Source: Euborellia annulipes (taxonomy: Eukaryota > Arthropoda > Insecta > Dermaptera > Anisolabididae). Taken from it: DNA of 64,000 nucleotides. Every line of letters begins with the position of its first letter. Positions within the stretch are counted from its first letter, which is position 1. The stretch spans positions 1 to 64,000 of the forward strand of contig JAKCPI010005482.1 in assembly GCA_023213315.1 (NCBI GenBank), written 5' to 3'. The notes under the pieces were generated by a model. It saw only the letters and a list, made by a program, of their open reading frames with translations, was not told where the DNA came from and did no database searches. A program made the translations under genes and the position numbers. Below, piece by piece: positions 36,701 through 49,790 of this stretch.

Positions 36701-39700
36701 CCCCATGAAGATAATCGTCTAGGGCGTCCTTTTCCAGGCAACCGATGCTTACAGCTTCAGCATGCATTCGGGCTGCTGCCTCTTCAGAAGATGTCGTCGT
36801 CGAGGTCGACGGCAATGCAAGAGAAGACGAGAGATCTCGAGATGGGGGTCGTTGTTGCTGTATGAGTTTATATTTCTTCCCTAGAAAACAAATAAAATTA
36901 TTTAATAATGCAACTTTGTTATTCATGGACAAGATGTTGGCACCTCTATAAATGGGGTGAGGAGTCAGCCAAATTAGGAGCTTCTGATGATGGCGATATA
37001 AAATATAGCCGAAACGTTTTCAAAATTTGAGCTCCTAATTTGGCTGACTCCTCTCCCCAACTGATACAGCCACTTTCCATCTTCTATGTTGACACCTCTA
37101 TTTCAGAAGAGGAAATTATTAATTTTTCAAGCTCGAAGTGATTCAATATTTTAAATGCCTTTTCTACGGACGTAAAAGCAGCTATTGAATGTCCATAATT
37201 ACACCTAACAACAAATTATTTAAAAAACTAAGGATTCTTTCCAAGAAGAAGCTTCCACAATACAGTAGTGCCACCCTTTGGAAAAATGTATGCTGAAATT
37301 GCAGATCTAGAGACTCTACTTAATGGCAATCAGGTAATAGTAATTATTCCTCCACAATATATCACCAGGCAAAAAGCACTAATACTCAGTTGTCAAATAA
37401 AAGAAAAGTGCAGTAACCTCCTAAAATTTACTTTGAAAAGTCCAGTAATATTTCAAATAACCTTAACTTGCCGTCAGCATCTCTCCCACCAAATCCCTAC
37501 ATGGTCCAAGAATTGTAAGATATTAAAAATGCATAAAACATATTAATAAGTAAAATAGCAACGTTAAATCGAATTTATCCAAACATCGAGATGTCTCAAC
37601 AACTACTGAAGAGGATTCAGGCGACTCCATTTCATCAAGCAACTCAATGACTTAAAAATACAGTAGATAAATATTAAAATAATTGTATTCCTATATTTTA
37701 GGGTATAATCTTATTTTGTTAGGGGGCAAATGAAATAAAAAAAAAAAAATAAACTTACGTTCTTGTGAGAGGGCAGATAGAGACGCAGCAGGTGGCAGAA
37801 TGATTCGCATGTTGTTGTTGTTGTTGCTTGAACACGACGAGGAGGGTTTAGGTAGCCTTGGCACCGGTAATTTCGATACCGGAGGAGGCAGCGGCGTCCG
37901 ATCTCGATTCGTTCCATTTTCTATAAAATAAATCCCACAAATATAAGTTTACACATTTCTGGTCATTCTATTTTTTCCCCGCGAGCATAACTTGCATTCT
38001 GTTCGTTTGAAACTTGGCCCAGGACAGAAAATGTAGATTTTGCTGCAGGGGCGTATATAGAATTTTTTTCGGGGGGGGGGGGCCCGAACTCAAAAATTTT
38101 TCTGTGGAAAATTTTTTTTTTAAGAAACTAAATTTTTTTTCACACGAAATTTTTTGCTGAACATTTTTATCTTTTGCGGAACCAAAGTTTTCCATCCTGC
38201 GGAAAAATTTGTTGCGCTGATGTCTGTATATCCCTATATATGTATATGTGTTTGGGAAATTTCGGGGGGGCCCGGGCCCCCTCGGCCCCCCCCCCTTATA
38301 TACGCCCCTGTTTTGCTGCATAATTTGACTCAATCGAAAAGCTGTACAAGGCGATCTCAGCGCCAAAGCTTTAATAAATGACCACCTTTTGTCGCCATTT
38401 TCTCTCAATCTTCCTCGATTAAAATAATATCAATAAAGTAAGTTTTAGGCTTTATTTTCATTTTATTTTTATTAATTTTCTTTATTAAGTAGTGAGGATA
38501 TCCAGGCAGCCAAAAAAACAATAAAGAAAATTATATTTGTCTTTATTTCATATCTTTGTCGACGTTTCGGCCGATATTCCGGCCTTCATCAGGACCTTAA
38601 AAATTATAAAATACACAAGATTACAATTATAGTACATCACTGCTACATTTTTTTTTTTTTTTTGTTGTTTACAGGTGTAAAGACAATTAGCAAAAAAATT
38701 TTTTTATATTCCATTATCAACGAGAGAGAAGAGAGACACCACACTATTCTCTCGTTGATAATGGAATATAAAAAAATTGATAATGGAATATAAAAAAATT
38801 TTTTTTGCTAATTGTCTTTACACCTGTAAACAAAAAAAAAAAAAAAATGTAGTAGTAATGTACTATAATTGTAATCTTGTTGTGTATTTTATAATTTTTA
38901 AGGCCCTGATGAAGGCCGGAATATCGGCCGAAACGTCGACAAAGATATGAAATAAAGACAAATATAATTTTCTTTATTGTTTTTTTGGCTGCCTGGATAT
39001 CCTCACTACTCAATATATATTCAGCCACTCCTCCTGAAATTTCTTTATTATTATTATTTTTATTTATTTATGGATCAACGCCAACGTTATAAAAATATTT
39101 GATACAATCTAAGACAAAAATAACAACTGAAGGTTAGGTTAGGTTATTGAGAACTCATTTTGCAAGTTCATGACTTCAATCTAGCAGATAGCAAAAGTAA
39201 CACTTTTTGTTTTGTTCTAGGCAGTTTAGGTGCGTTTGCACTTTTATAATGGCAAGTGAACAAACCTATAAAGAAGAATGATTTCATTCAATTTAATTTT
39301 GTTTTTATTCATACCTTTAGGTTTGGCAGAGGTTTTAATAGCCTCAGGTGAGGTTACTCTGCTATCACAGTGCATAACGCCAGTACTTGTCGAAGGTGTC
39401 GATGGCGTAGGCGTCGGCGTCATCGCAGTATCACAGCCATTCGTTGATGATATGAATTGCACGCTGCTTCCCTGAGCTTGATTATTATTATTATTATTAT
39501 TATTACTATTACTATTTGTAATTGGAGAGTTTGGTGTGGAGCGTTTCGTTGGGGCAGTGACCGTGCCCAAATGACTTCGCGAACGCTTTACACGAGATCT
39601 TTCTGTTGGATTGGAAACAGCCGCCAATGGGACTTTATTTACCAGAGCTGCAGTTTGATCCTGGAATGGAAAAAACAAAAACAAAATTAGAATCCATCCT

Positions 39701-39837
39701 TCCAACGGGAAATGCTTTTTTATTTGACTTATAAATGGAGTGCAGGGTTAAAATTTTAACCTTCCCAGAAAAGAGAAAATCAGGTCTATGCTCTAAGCAA
39801 AGACGTTAACTTTTAACATCAGAAATCAGTGTTAATT

Positions 39838-39871
<34 letters not shown>

Positions 39872-42800
39872 GAATGGGTGCATAAGGTCCGAAGACCTAT
39901 AATGACCAATAGTCACATGCAGCCAGGAAGAAAATAAAAACAAAAGGAGAAGCATAAAGGGGAAACTCAACTGCGGGAACTGAGAAGATGCCTGTTGAGG
40001 TTAGACTTGAAAGTCTGAAGATTGTAGGTTTTGGGGAAGATAGACGCAGGGAGCTTGTTCCAATCACGGGGGGGACAAAGGAAGAATGAAATTGACTAGT
40101 TCTGTTAGTCGTGATCTGAACAGCATAGGGATGCTGGGAAGATGCCTCTCTTGTGTTCCGTGAATATGTTGCATTGGGTGGGATAATTGATTTTAATTCG
40201 GCAGAGCATTGACCATGGTAATACATTTTAACACCTCCTTGTCACAAAATGCTATTCTCTAAGGAAAATCCGTCAAAGTGTTAAAATTTAATATCATATG
40301 TAGGCGAGTGCCTTTAATATTTTAATGCCGTATTTAATTCATCAAAATGGCGTCTTTAACCTAAAAAGTAAGGTTATGATTTTGACAGCTTTGAGATAAA
40401 TATTTCAAATTGTATACAAAATTAGATCTTACGATAGAAAAAAAAAAACAGTCACACAAAGAATATTTTAATAAAAACTTATTAAATATTCATTCCTATG
40501 ACTAGTCAAATCAGAAACGAAGTATTTATTGAGTATTAACATGGGGATATTCAAGTCTATCAATTAGGCCCTTTTTGGGTCATTCCACTCTCCCACCCCC
40601 CTCCCCCCTCTGACAGGAGAAGGAGCAAAAAATAAAAGCCTCCATAATTAATACAATTCAATGAGACGTTTCGGTGAATTTCATCTACCCATTTTCAGTC
40701 CTTCAAAATTGTTAAAAGTCCCGGAGTTGGTCAATAGGGCAATACATGTAAATTTATGTATCATATGTCCGGGTGATGTGGGCCATCGTATTTATTTAGT
40801 GAAAAAAATACGATGGCTCACATTAAATTTACATGCATTGCCCTATTGACCAACTTTAACAATTTTGAAGGACTGAAGATGGGTAAATAAAATTCACCGA
40901 AACGTCTCATTGAATTGTATTAAATCGGAGGCTTTTATTTTTTGGCTGCACCTCCTACTTCTCCTGTCTCGATTTTAAGATGTCAATTATTTAAATTTTA
41001 TATTCGGGTCCTTTACTTTCTTGAAATGACGTAGCATGCCAATGCCATCCCAATTGATTTAACACACGGCAAGCAACGAATTTTTCATTAGGACAAGCAT
41101 ATACTAGAGATGAGTTGAGAAATGTAAATAAAGAATTAATAAAAATTCAGGGAAAATTCCTAAAGTTAATCAAACGAATCCAAGGTCAGGGAGGGGGACG
41201 GGCAACAGGTGATTTTAATTGATATCATCTTTATATTTTAAGATTATTGTTATCTTGTTTGAAGAATTTCCGCTAAATTGGTAGGAGATTCCCAAGGTCA
41301 ATTACCTGCAATTTTCTTTTCTGTTCTCGAATCACTTCTCGCTCTTGGAGTTTTCGTTGCAATTGAATTTGAGCTTCACGATGTTTTGTACCAGTCAATG
41401 AAGGTGAACATGAGAATGTCTTGGAATTTGTTGAAGAGGGGGTGGGGGCGGCGGCGGCAACGGTGACGATGCTCGGAGATGGGGTCGCTGACGGAGTGGA
41501 ATGGTGATGGTGGTGGGCATTGTTATTCGATGGGGATGACGTTCGTTGTGAGAGGACAGTGAGAGCAGCAACTGATCGGGTGTCCACGCAATGATTTTCA
41601 ACTAAATAATTAGCTAAATGACGCATTGATATGAATGGAACTCCGAGCAACTTTTCTGCCCATTCACGAACAAGACAAGTGGATGCTGCGGAGATTTCAC
41701 ATCCGAGGCCATCTTCTTCTCCAATCTATTTAAAAAAAAAAAAAAAAAAAGAATTATTAAAAGTCGTGGATTTTTATTATTTATTTTTTATTAATTCACC
41801 TTTTCATTAGGAAAGGGCAGAACGAGATCAGGCAATTCAGGAGTTTCTAATTTCACGCGTTTTCGCATTCCGGCATAGCAATAGCGGGAATTTCCTCGAG
41901 TGCCAAGTCGACGGGGACGCACCCGTGGAAACACTTGTTTCATCACTTTTCCAAAATCAGCAGTCGAAAGCGGCTTCATGTTGTTATTGGAACAAAATGC
42001 CCTAATGAACAAATATTTATTTATTCTTCTTTAAATTTACATTATCATAACTTTTTTTTGGGATTTTTTCTTTCTTTATTCTCTTTATTAACCTAATTAA
42101 GCCAATTTGCTCCAGATATCTGTAAAAATAATAAAAACTTTCGTGATCCGGGGCTCAGAGAGAAGACATTTTATGAAAGAATTCTTCTGCCTGAGGTTAA
42201 ATCAAAAAACATTTAAAAAAATAAAAGTCTTCGACAAAGGGGTGGTTGATTCTGTTTTGGATTTAAAAAAATATTCCCAAATCTGCAGTAATTCACGGAG
42301 TAATATTCTTTGAACTTATTTTCTTTGTTTTTAAAACTAACATGAAGTTAGTCTCATTATTTTTTGTCTTAATTTTTTCGAAATATCTATATAGTATATA
42401 ATAGCGGAGCGTCTGTCTGTCTGTCTGTCCGTCTGTCACGCTCGGTTTGGTTTGAACTTCTCGTTGGAATTTTGAAACGAAATTTTGCAGTCTTCTAGAG
42501 GACGTTATGGAGAGTGCAGGAAAATACTCGGATCCCGAAATTCCTATAACTTTTTGAGTTAAAAATTCTTAAAGTTACGATTTCTCTCACAGAGAAATAT
42601 TTATGTATTCATTGCATTTGTGTATTCCATGAATGTAAACAAATCTTCAAGCAGGCACTGGATTGGAATAGTAGTAATAATAATAATTTTCTTTTAGTCT
42701 GAACGCACACAGAACGAGCAAAAACGTTTTTGCCTAAAACTGTTTTTTTCAATGCTTTTCTATTGGTCAACGCACACCGAAGAGACAAACATGATTCGAC

Positions 42801-42958
42801 ATCATCGAACAAAATGTTTTGTCCGAAAACGTTTTTGCTCGTTCGGTGTGCGTTCAGCCAAAGGACTTTAAACGTTACCCGTTATTTGTAAATATATGGG
42901 GGTCCAGGCAAGGAAAAGTAAGTTATAATTCATTATTTCTTTAAGATATTCACATTTC

Positions 42959-43001
<43 letters not shown>

Positions 43002-46000
43002 GGTATTTCCAATACTTAACATAGATCTACCATCAAATTTCCTTTCCTTAGGTTAATAAAAAGAATAGAGAAAGAAAAAACCCAAAAAAAGGTAAAAACA
43101 GATCTCAACACAAGAGAAGAACTTACAAATATTCGTCGTAGACGTCCTGCTTGGGGAGGGAGACTTCGGAATCTTCTTCTAAATGTGTTCTTATCCAGGT
43201 GATTGTCTGATGGATTTCAAATCGACTCCCAAGTGGATTCAGAGGTCTAAAAAACAAAAAAATTGTTTGCAGTTGCTAGGGCAAAAAAGAAAAAGAATTA
43301 AAAATAAAAAAATTGAATAATTTAATATCTGTCTGTCTGTTTATAGCAATCAGCTAATTGGCAAAGTGCATGAATAATAGATGCGCCCTCTAGAGGGGGC
43401 GAGGGGGCGAGTCTCGTAGGGCGGAGGCTATTTTCGGAAAATTCATGCCATTTTCAACCCTCTCTTTTAGATTAGAGAGGAAAAAAAAAATAAATATTTT
43501 CTCTTCAATTCAAATTTCATTTCTTTTGGTAAACGTGTATTTCAGTTGATTTTACATCATGTATTTAGCAATCAATAGATTTAAGCTCTTTTTAAACATG
43601 ACAGAATAAATTTCGAAATCTTTTTTGTTATTTTTTTTTTTTTAAATAATCATTAAATTATATAATAAAGCTTAAATCAGATAAAGAAATAAATGGAAAA
43701 TAAAAATCGAGATAACGAATAGAAATGATAATCTTTGAAGAGCGCAAAGAAAAGTCAATCAGAGCGGAGCGGCCGAAGATTTAGGGGAGGGAAAGGCCCT
43801 TAAAAAAAGGGCGCTGATGGGAGGAAATGTACTCTAGTTTTAAAGAGTGAATATACTGTATTTTATTTAATAGTAAAAGAGAGAGAGAAGCCCGAAGCCG
43901 GGACGTCATGAGCGGGACTCACTGCCTTAGCGGATCCGGGGTTTCGCCTTGTCCCGTTGGCAACTTCAAATAAAGCAGCAAGCGTTCCGGGGTCGATAAT
44001 CTCTCCACTTGGTCTAAAATAATTGAGATAATTTGTCTCGCCTCCGGGCTGGAAATAAAAAAAAAATTCAATTAAAATACAAACATACTTTCCTCTACAT
44101 TAATATTTTTAGAATAAATTGAAGTTTCCCGAGTTATATTATGTCGGACACGCATAATCAAAAAGGCGTAGATGCGATCATGTCAAAAATTCGATGTCGA
44201 GATTTTGATGGATATACACGTTTTGAGGTCCCCTGAATCCAAAAAAGTGGTTTTCGCAAATTGGTCATGTCTGTCTGTATGTGTGTCTGTTTGTGAACAA
44301 AATATCTCAACAACGAAAAGAGCTAGGAGGTTGAAATTTTATATTTAATTAAAGTACCCCCCGAACTCGTGAAAATAAGCTTTTGAACAAAATGGGCCAA
44401 AGAGTACTAGTACTTTACAGATGCACTTTTTCAGTTTTTTTCGATTTTCTCTAAATTCGCTCCAACGATTTTGATAAAAATTCAAAAATCGATTATTTAT
44501 TAGATGTTATTTAAAATGTATATTCTCATTTTGCCCTTGAAATCTTATGAAGACCACTTTACTCTTGTACTTCATAGGTAAGATAGGAGAAATGGTTGCC
44601 ATTGTAACAAAATATAAATATTTACCCGTTTATAAATTTGTCATTTTGAATTCTAATATATCGGTGGAAGCCCCCGAGGCTTGGTGTAGTTGGTAGCGTG
44701 CCTACCTTCTATACCGAACGTCGCGGGTTCGGACCCAGGCAGTCGGATGATTTTATTTAAACCATTTGGAAACCAAATGGCTTAAATAGAAATGCCTGGA
44801 CCCATAATAAATTTATTAAAACATACGAGTATCGTTAAATGGCCTAAGCTGCCGAAAAGACGAATGAGAAAAAAGTATGAATGTTTAAAAAAGCACAGAA
44901 CAACTTTCGATTAACGAAGGTAAGAGAAAGTTGTGTGCTGTGCGCCAATCACACCAGATTTTTTACTTTTTTTTATTATTTTCTCCATTTGCTGTAACCT
45001 TCCAGCCAGAAGAAGCTCATAAACCTCCCAATTGTATAACGATACATGTAAAAGAAGATTTTTTGAAAACTTGTAATTAATAGAAATTTTACTCGCAGCC
45101 GCTTCCCCTGCGTTATACAAAATAGGTGGAAGTAGGCAAAAAAAAAAAAACTTTTTCTAAGCTTGATTCATACTATGAAAGGGAGAGAGAGAGAGAGAGA
45201 GAGAGAAATGGATGTTGGCTTGAATGTCAATCAATTTATTTTTGCACTCTTTAATGAATTAAACAACGTAAAATTAGAAGATTTTAATTTTTAAAAATAG
45301 TCATTACTCATTTGATCTGATTGAATTTGTTTTTTTCTTTTTCCTTTCTCATACTATAGGCCTAATAATGATTGTAAATAATATAACTCTCTTAACCCCC
45401 CTTTAGCCAGGCCTAGGGTGTTTTCCTTACGAGAAAAAGTGTACCCTCTATAGAAATCAGGGGCGTATATAAGGGGGGCTGAGGGGGCCCGGGCCCCCCC
45501 GAAATTTTCCAAATGCATATAGACATATAGGGATATAGAGATAATAATGGGTCTCGGCTCCCCTCCCCCTGAAATGTTTGCTCGGCCCCGCACGGAAATT
45601 TTGGTTCCGCGGGTGGCAAAAATTTTGCGACTATAAAAAAAAAAGGTAAAATATTTTTACGAACGGAAAAAAAATTTTGGTTCGGCGAAAGAGAGAATGT
45701 TCCGCGGGCGGCAAAAATTTTAAAAAAGTTTTAGATCAGCCCCCCCCCCCCGAAAAAATTTCTATATACGCCCCTGATAGAAATGGAAAAATCTGGTGTG
45801 AGTGGTCACACTTTGTGGATTGAAATTCAATATATACAATTTATAAAGCCATGACTTCCATCTTTCCTATGAAGTACAAGTGTAAAGTAAATTTTAAGAG
45901 CAAAATTTAAGTAAAAAGTACATCAGTAAGGTACTAGTATTTTTTGGGCCGATTTTGTTCAAAAGCTGTGTCACGTCCCATGGGGGTGCCTAACTCAAAT

Positions 46001-49000
46001 ACAAGACCAACCTCAACCTCCTAGCTCTTTTCGTTCTTGAGATAATTTCGTCTCAAAACGTGTATTTCAAATTTTTGACATGAATGCAATACTTTCTCTT
46101 CGTTGTTATGTTTTGTGGTGTCCATTCCAATTTTAATATTCTGTAATTAATGTAGATTATGGAGATTTTTCTATTTTAGTCAGCCACTCGATATTTATTT
46201 ATACCGGTGAGGGCGAGAGTTTAGATTTTACTATCGATTGATTTTGATTCTATTCTATTCTCTAGGTGACCTGAGTTGGATCGAGAGGATTTTATTTTTT
46301 AAAATGTGTGTGTGTGTGTGAGGAATTGTTGTCAAATTGGATGCATTGAATTTACTCTTGATAGTGGCTCAGTGAGAGGACAACAGCTTTCTTATTTATG
46401 CCTAGGGTAGCGGGTTGGCGAGAAAAATAGAGATGGGGTCTAAATGACCGAAAAAGACCTTAAACAAATTAAAAAAAAAAACTCTTGATAGTCTAGAGGG
46501 ATGTATCACAGAGAGGTATATACCGTATACCTTGTATATCTCTTCTTTTATGTTAGAGCTCGCCAAGAGTTCACTTGCAAGTTAAGGAATAATCTAGTGT
46601 GACTAGTCGCACCTTCAATGCTTGTCACAACAAAATCGAAGCAAGATCTGGATTTAGATCTAAATTCAATTTTTGCAAATCTAGGGATCTCATGATCTTT
46701 CCACCCCTGAAATTCCATTAAACATAAAAACTTTAATGGCAAAAAAAAACCTGCAAGTTTTTGTCGAGTCTCTTGTCTTCCGCGCTTACATTTTCTCATT
46801 TGTCCAGTCTTGTTTTGATTTTACAAAACAGCAAGTGGAATTTGGCTTTTTATTGCCCCAGTACAAAGATTTGTTGTTCGTTCTTAGGACCAGTTGCTTC
46901 ACTTCCATGGGCGTAACTAGAGAAATTGGCTGGGGGGCCTGGAAAGCCCCATATTTTCTCAATTGGGGCAGGGAGCTTTCTGGGTGGGGGGGCATGCCCC
47001 CCGGCACCCCCTAGTTACGCCCATGTTCACTTCTAGTCAACTAGCAAACTTCTCCGACTGATGCAAATCATCGATAAAGCAAACAAAAACACGCTTAACC
47101 TTCGAGTTATCAATAAAAAAATGAATTTCTTCACATTTTGGGTAGGCTGGTAGGAAGGAGTGTCTCTAAATAAATGAAACTCCCAAAAATTGGCGACTTT
47201 TCGCTCCAAATTTATTCGATCATCAACATCAGGTGATCGGGAAAATGTACATTATTACATTTAATCATAGACTTGTTGATAACTTGTAAAATCTTTGGAC
47301 AATCGCAAGTCAGGGCGACCCCTGATTGCCTGATGATGGTCGAATAAATGTGGAGTTTCATTGATTTCCTGCTCTTCCTGGCTGCCTTCGTTCAAATGAT
47401 TAAAAATTAATCGAAGCTCATTAATTTTTGAAGAAAAATTAAAAATAGGCTTGTGTGTCTAATTTCACTTCTTAGTTAGGCCTTTGGGTCTTGGCTAGTT
47501 AACTACGACCTGGGCCCTTACTTACTTGACTCGAAAGGCTTAGTCAATTAGCTTATCCGAGCTAGCAGCACCCGAGTGTCTGGCTTGACCAACTTTATAA
47601 TTTTGCAGTCTTATAGAGGAAGTAATGGAGAATTCAGGAAAATATTCTCGAGTTCGCAAATTCTCAAAAGGCGAGGTGGAAAAAATTGAAAATGAATTTG
47701 CCTTGAGCATTGAGCATTGAGTTTGTTTTGCCTTGCCTTATTGAAAATTAAAGACAATTTAAATAATTAACTATTTCTCAAATTGTTATAGGTGTAATAA
47801 ATTTTTTTTTTTTTTTTCTTAAGGTTAATGTCAGAAATAACTAAGCTATATAACTTGGAAAGGATATATTTATTTCAGACATTAACCTGACCCTGAAGAT
47901 GGTCCCATATGTGACCGAAACATCGACTCTGGTTTTGAAAATAAATTGAAATAAAAACCATAATTTTTTCAGCCAAATTTAATTCCTTCGAATAAAATAT
48001 ATTAGCAAATGAGGGTCAGCCCCTTCCAGGCCTGTTTAGGCAGATTAATACATTGATAGATAGATAAGAAGGAAAAAAAATTCCAAAGTCGGAAGGCAAA
48101 TCGTTAAAATCCGATAAAAGAGGATTTTGTCATGAGTAATCTCTCGTTCTCGCTCTCGCTCTTCATTCAAGGCCAAGGCTTCTCTCTCTCTCTCTCTCTC
48201 TCTCGCTTTGATATAACTCTAACACTTATGCAATTCAAGATTATTTAGATTTCTCATTTGAGGGAATAAGAATAAAGAATTCTATCAAATAAAGAAAAAG
48301 AAGAAGATGCATTTGGATAAATAATCAAGAGAGGGAGGGAGGGAGGGAGAGCGAAATCGTTTTTTATTTCTTTTTATAAGTCACCTTGGATTAAAAACTA
48401 GGAATGGAAGTTTAAGGTCAATTACAAAAAAAAATAAAAAGCTACACACTTCACTCACTCACTCACGAGAGATGGGGAGGGGAGAGAGCGGGGGGGGAGA
48501 GATGTTGGGCTCCATCCAAATTTGCTAAATTGACATTCCATTTTAATAGAATTAAATCAATATTCATTTAGCTACCTTCAAAAAATATATATATATAGGC
48601 TAAATATTATCAAGACGTCACTCAAGTGTCTAACTAAAAACAAAAGTACGGTAAAAAATTGTTTTTGAGGTAATTAGAGATCATTCATTGTAGGGGAGGG
48701 AGGATTCACGACGGGGTGGGTGGGGATAAGCAAAAGAAGCAATTCTTTTTTATTCCCCCCCCCCCCTCCCTCCCTCAGCTGGCTCGTTTTAATTTTGAAA
48801 ATTTTTTTATTTTATTTAAGGTCTTTTTCGGCTACGGAGCCCCGTTTCTAATTATTTCAATTGATTGGTAACCAATTAATTTGAAATAAATTGTTCCTTG
48901 AGACGGGATGCGAACCCGCGACCCTTAGTACAGAGGGCCAGCACTGCACCAAGGCCCAAGGGCTGAGAACAAAATATTATTACTATTCCAATACAGTGCC

Positions 49001-49756
49001 TGCTTGAAGATTTGTTTACATTGTTTACATTCATACACAAATGCAGAGAATATATCAATACATAAACATTTCCTATGGAGAAATCGTAAATTTAGGATTT
49101 AATAGCAATTTCGGGACGAAAATATGTTAATTTTCCTCTAATCTCTAGAACACTGATTCCCAACCGGTGTGCCCCGGCACCCAAGGGTGCCGCGAGAATG
49201 GCTAAGGGGTGCCGCGAGATATTTAGATAAACTAAAAAAAATAAAAAAATAAAGAGGCGGAAAAAATAAAGTTTTGCAAAAAAAAAAAAGGTCAAATGAT
49301 TTTAACGTAAGCGGCAAAAATGTTCCGGAGTGCGGAAAAAAAATTTAGCTTTGTTAAAAAAGAATCAATTGATTTACACGGAAGGGGAAAAATTTCAAGT
49401 TGATGTCAAGTTGTCAGGTTAGTTGACATGGCAGTGTAGAAACGTTTTTACCAATTTATATTTTTTTGAAAACTCTTTTTCCTGTTCCGAGGTCGTAAAG
49501 AGAGTTTTCAAAAAAATATAAATTGGTATAAACGTTTCTACACTGCCATGTCAACTAACCTGACTACTTGACATTATTTTTGTTTTTTTTTTTTTTGTTT
49601 TTTTTTGTTTTAAATATTATTTTTTTAATTAAAAATAGATTGTTTGGTTGTAGGTTCGGGTGATGAGGGGGAGAGTGGTTTTTTAAATTTACAAAAAAAA
49701 TATATTTATTTTTTTTTTTTTCTTTTTTTTTTTTTTCTTTTTTTTTTTTTTTTCTA

Positions 49757-49790
<34 letters not shown>

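Larger units (their letters stand above)
38488..39011. repeat. Inverted-repeat element with a hammerhead in each arm
   Basis: The arms 38488-38735 and 38745-39011 are reverse complements, bounded by AGTAGTGAGGATATCCAGGC and its complement. The right arm has an extra short duplication near the centre (GATAATGGAATATAAAAAAA occurs twice). Confidence 0.87.
40628..40955. repeat. Inverted-repeat element with a hammerhead in each arm
   Basis: The arms 40628-40788 and 40811-40955 are reverse complements, with AAAAAATAAAAGCCTCC at the outside. It lies in RFX7 intron 5, next to the truncated LINE. Confidence 0.83.

Noticed and set aside
37268..37546. Plus-strand 92-aa frame as a gene or extra RFX7 exon
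   Set aside because: It looks mildly protein-like, but no family is recognised, the minus strand has competing frames, and RFX7 exons 7 and 8 join in phase without it. Probably an old repeat in intron 7.
44678..44757. tRNA gene
   Set aside because: Good Pol III boxes but no full acceptor stem or clean anticodon arm. The same unit recurs at 53841 and 8005 with a SINE body and tail.
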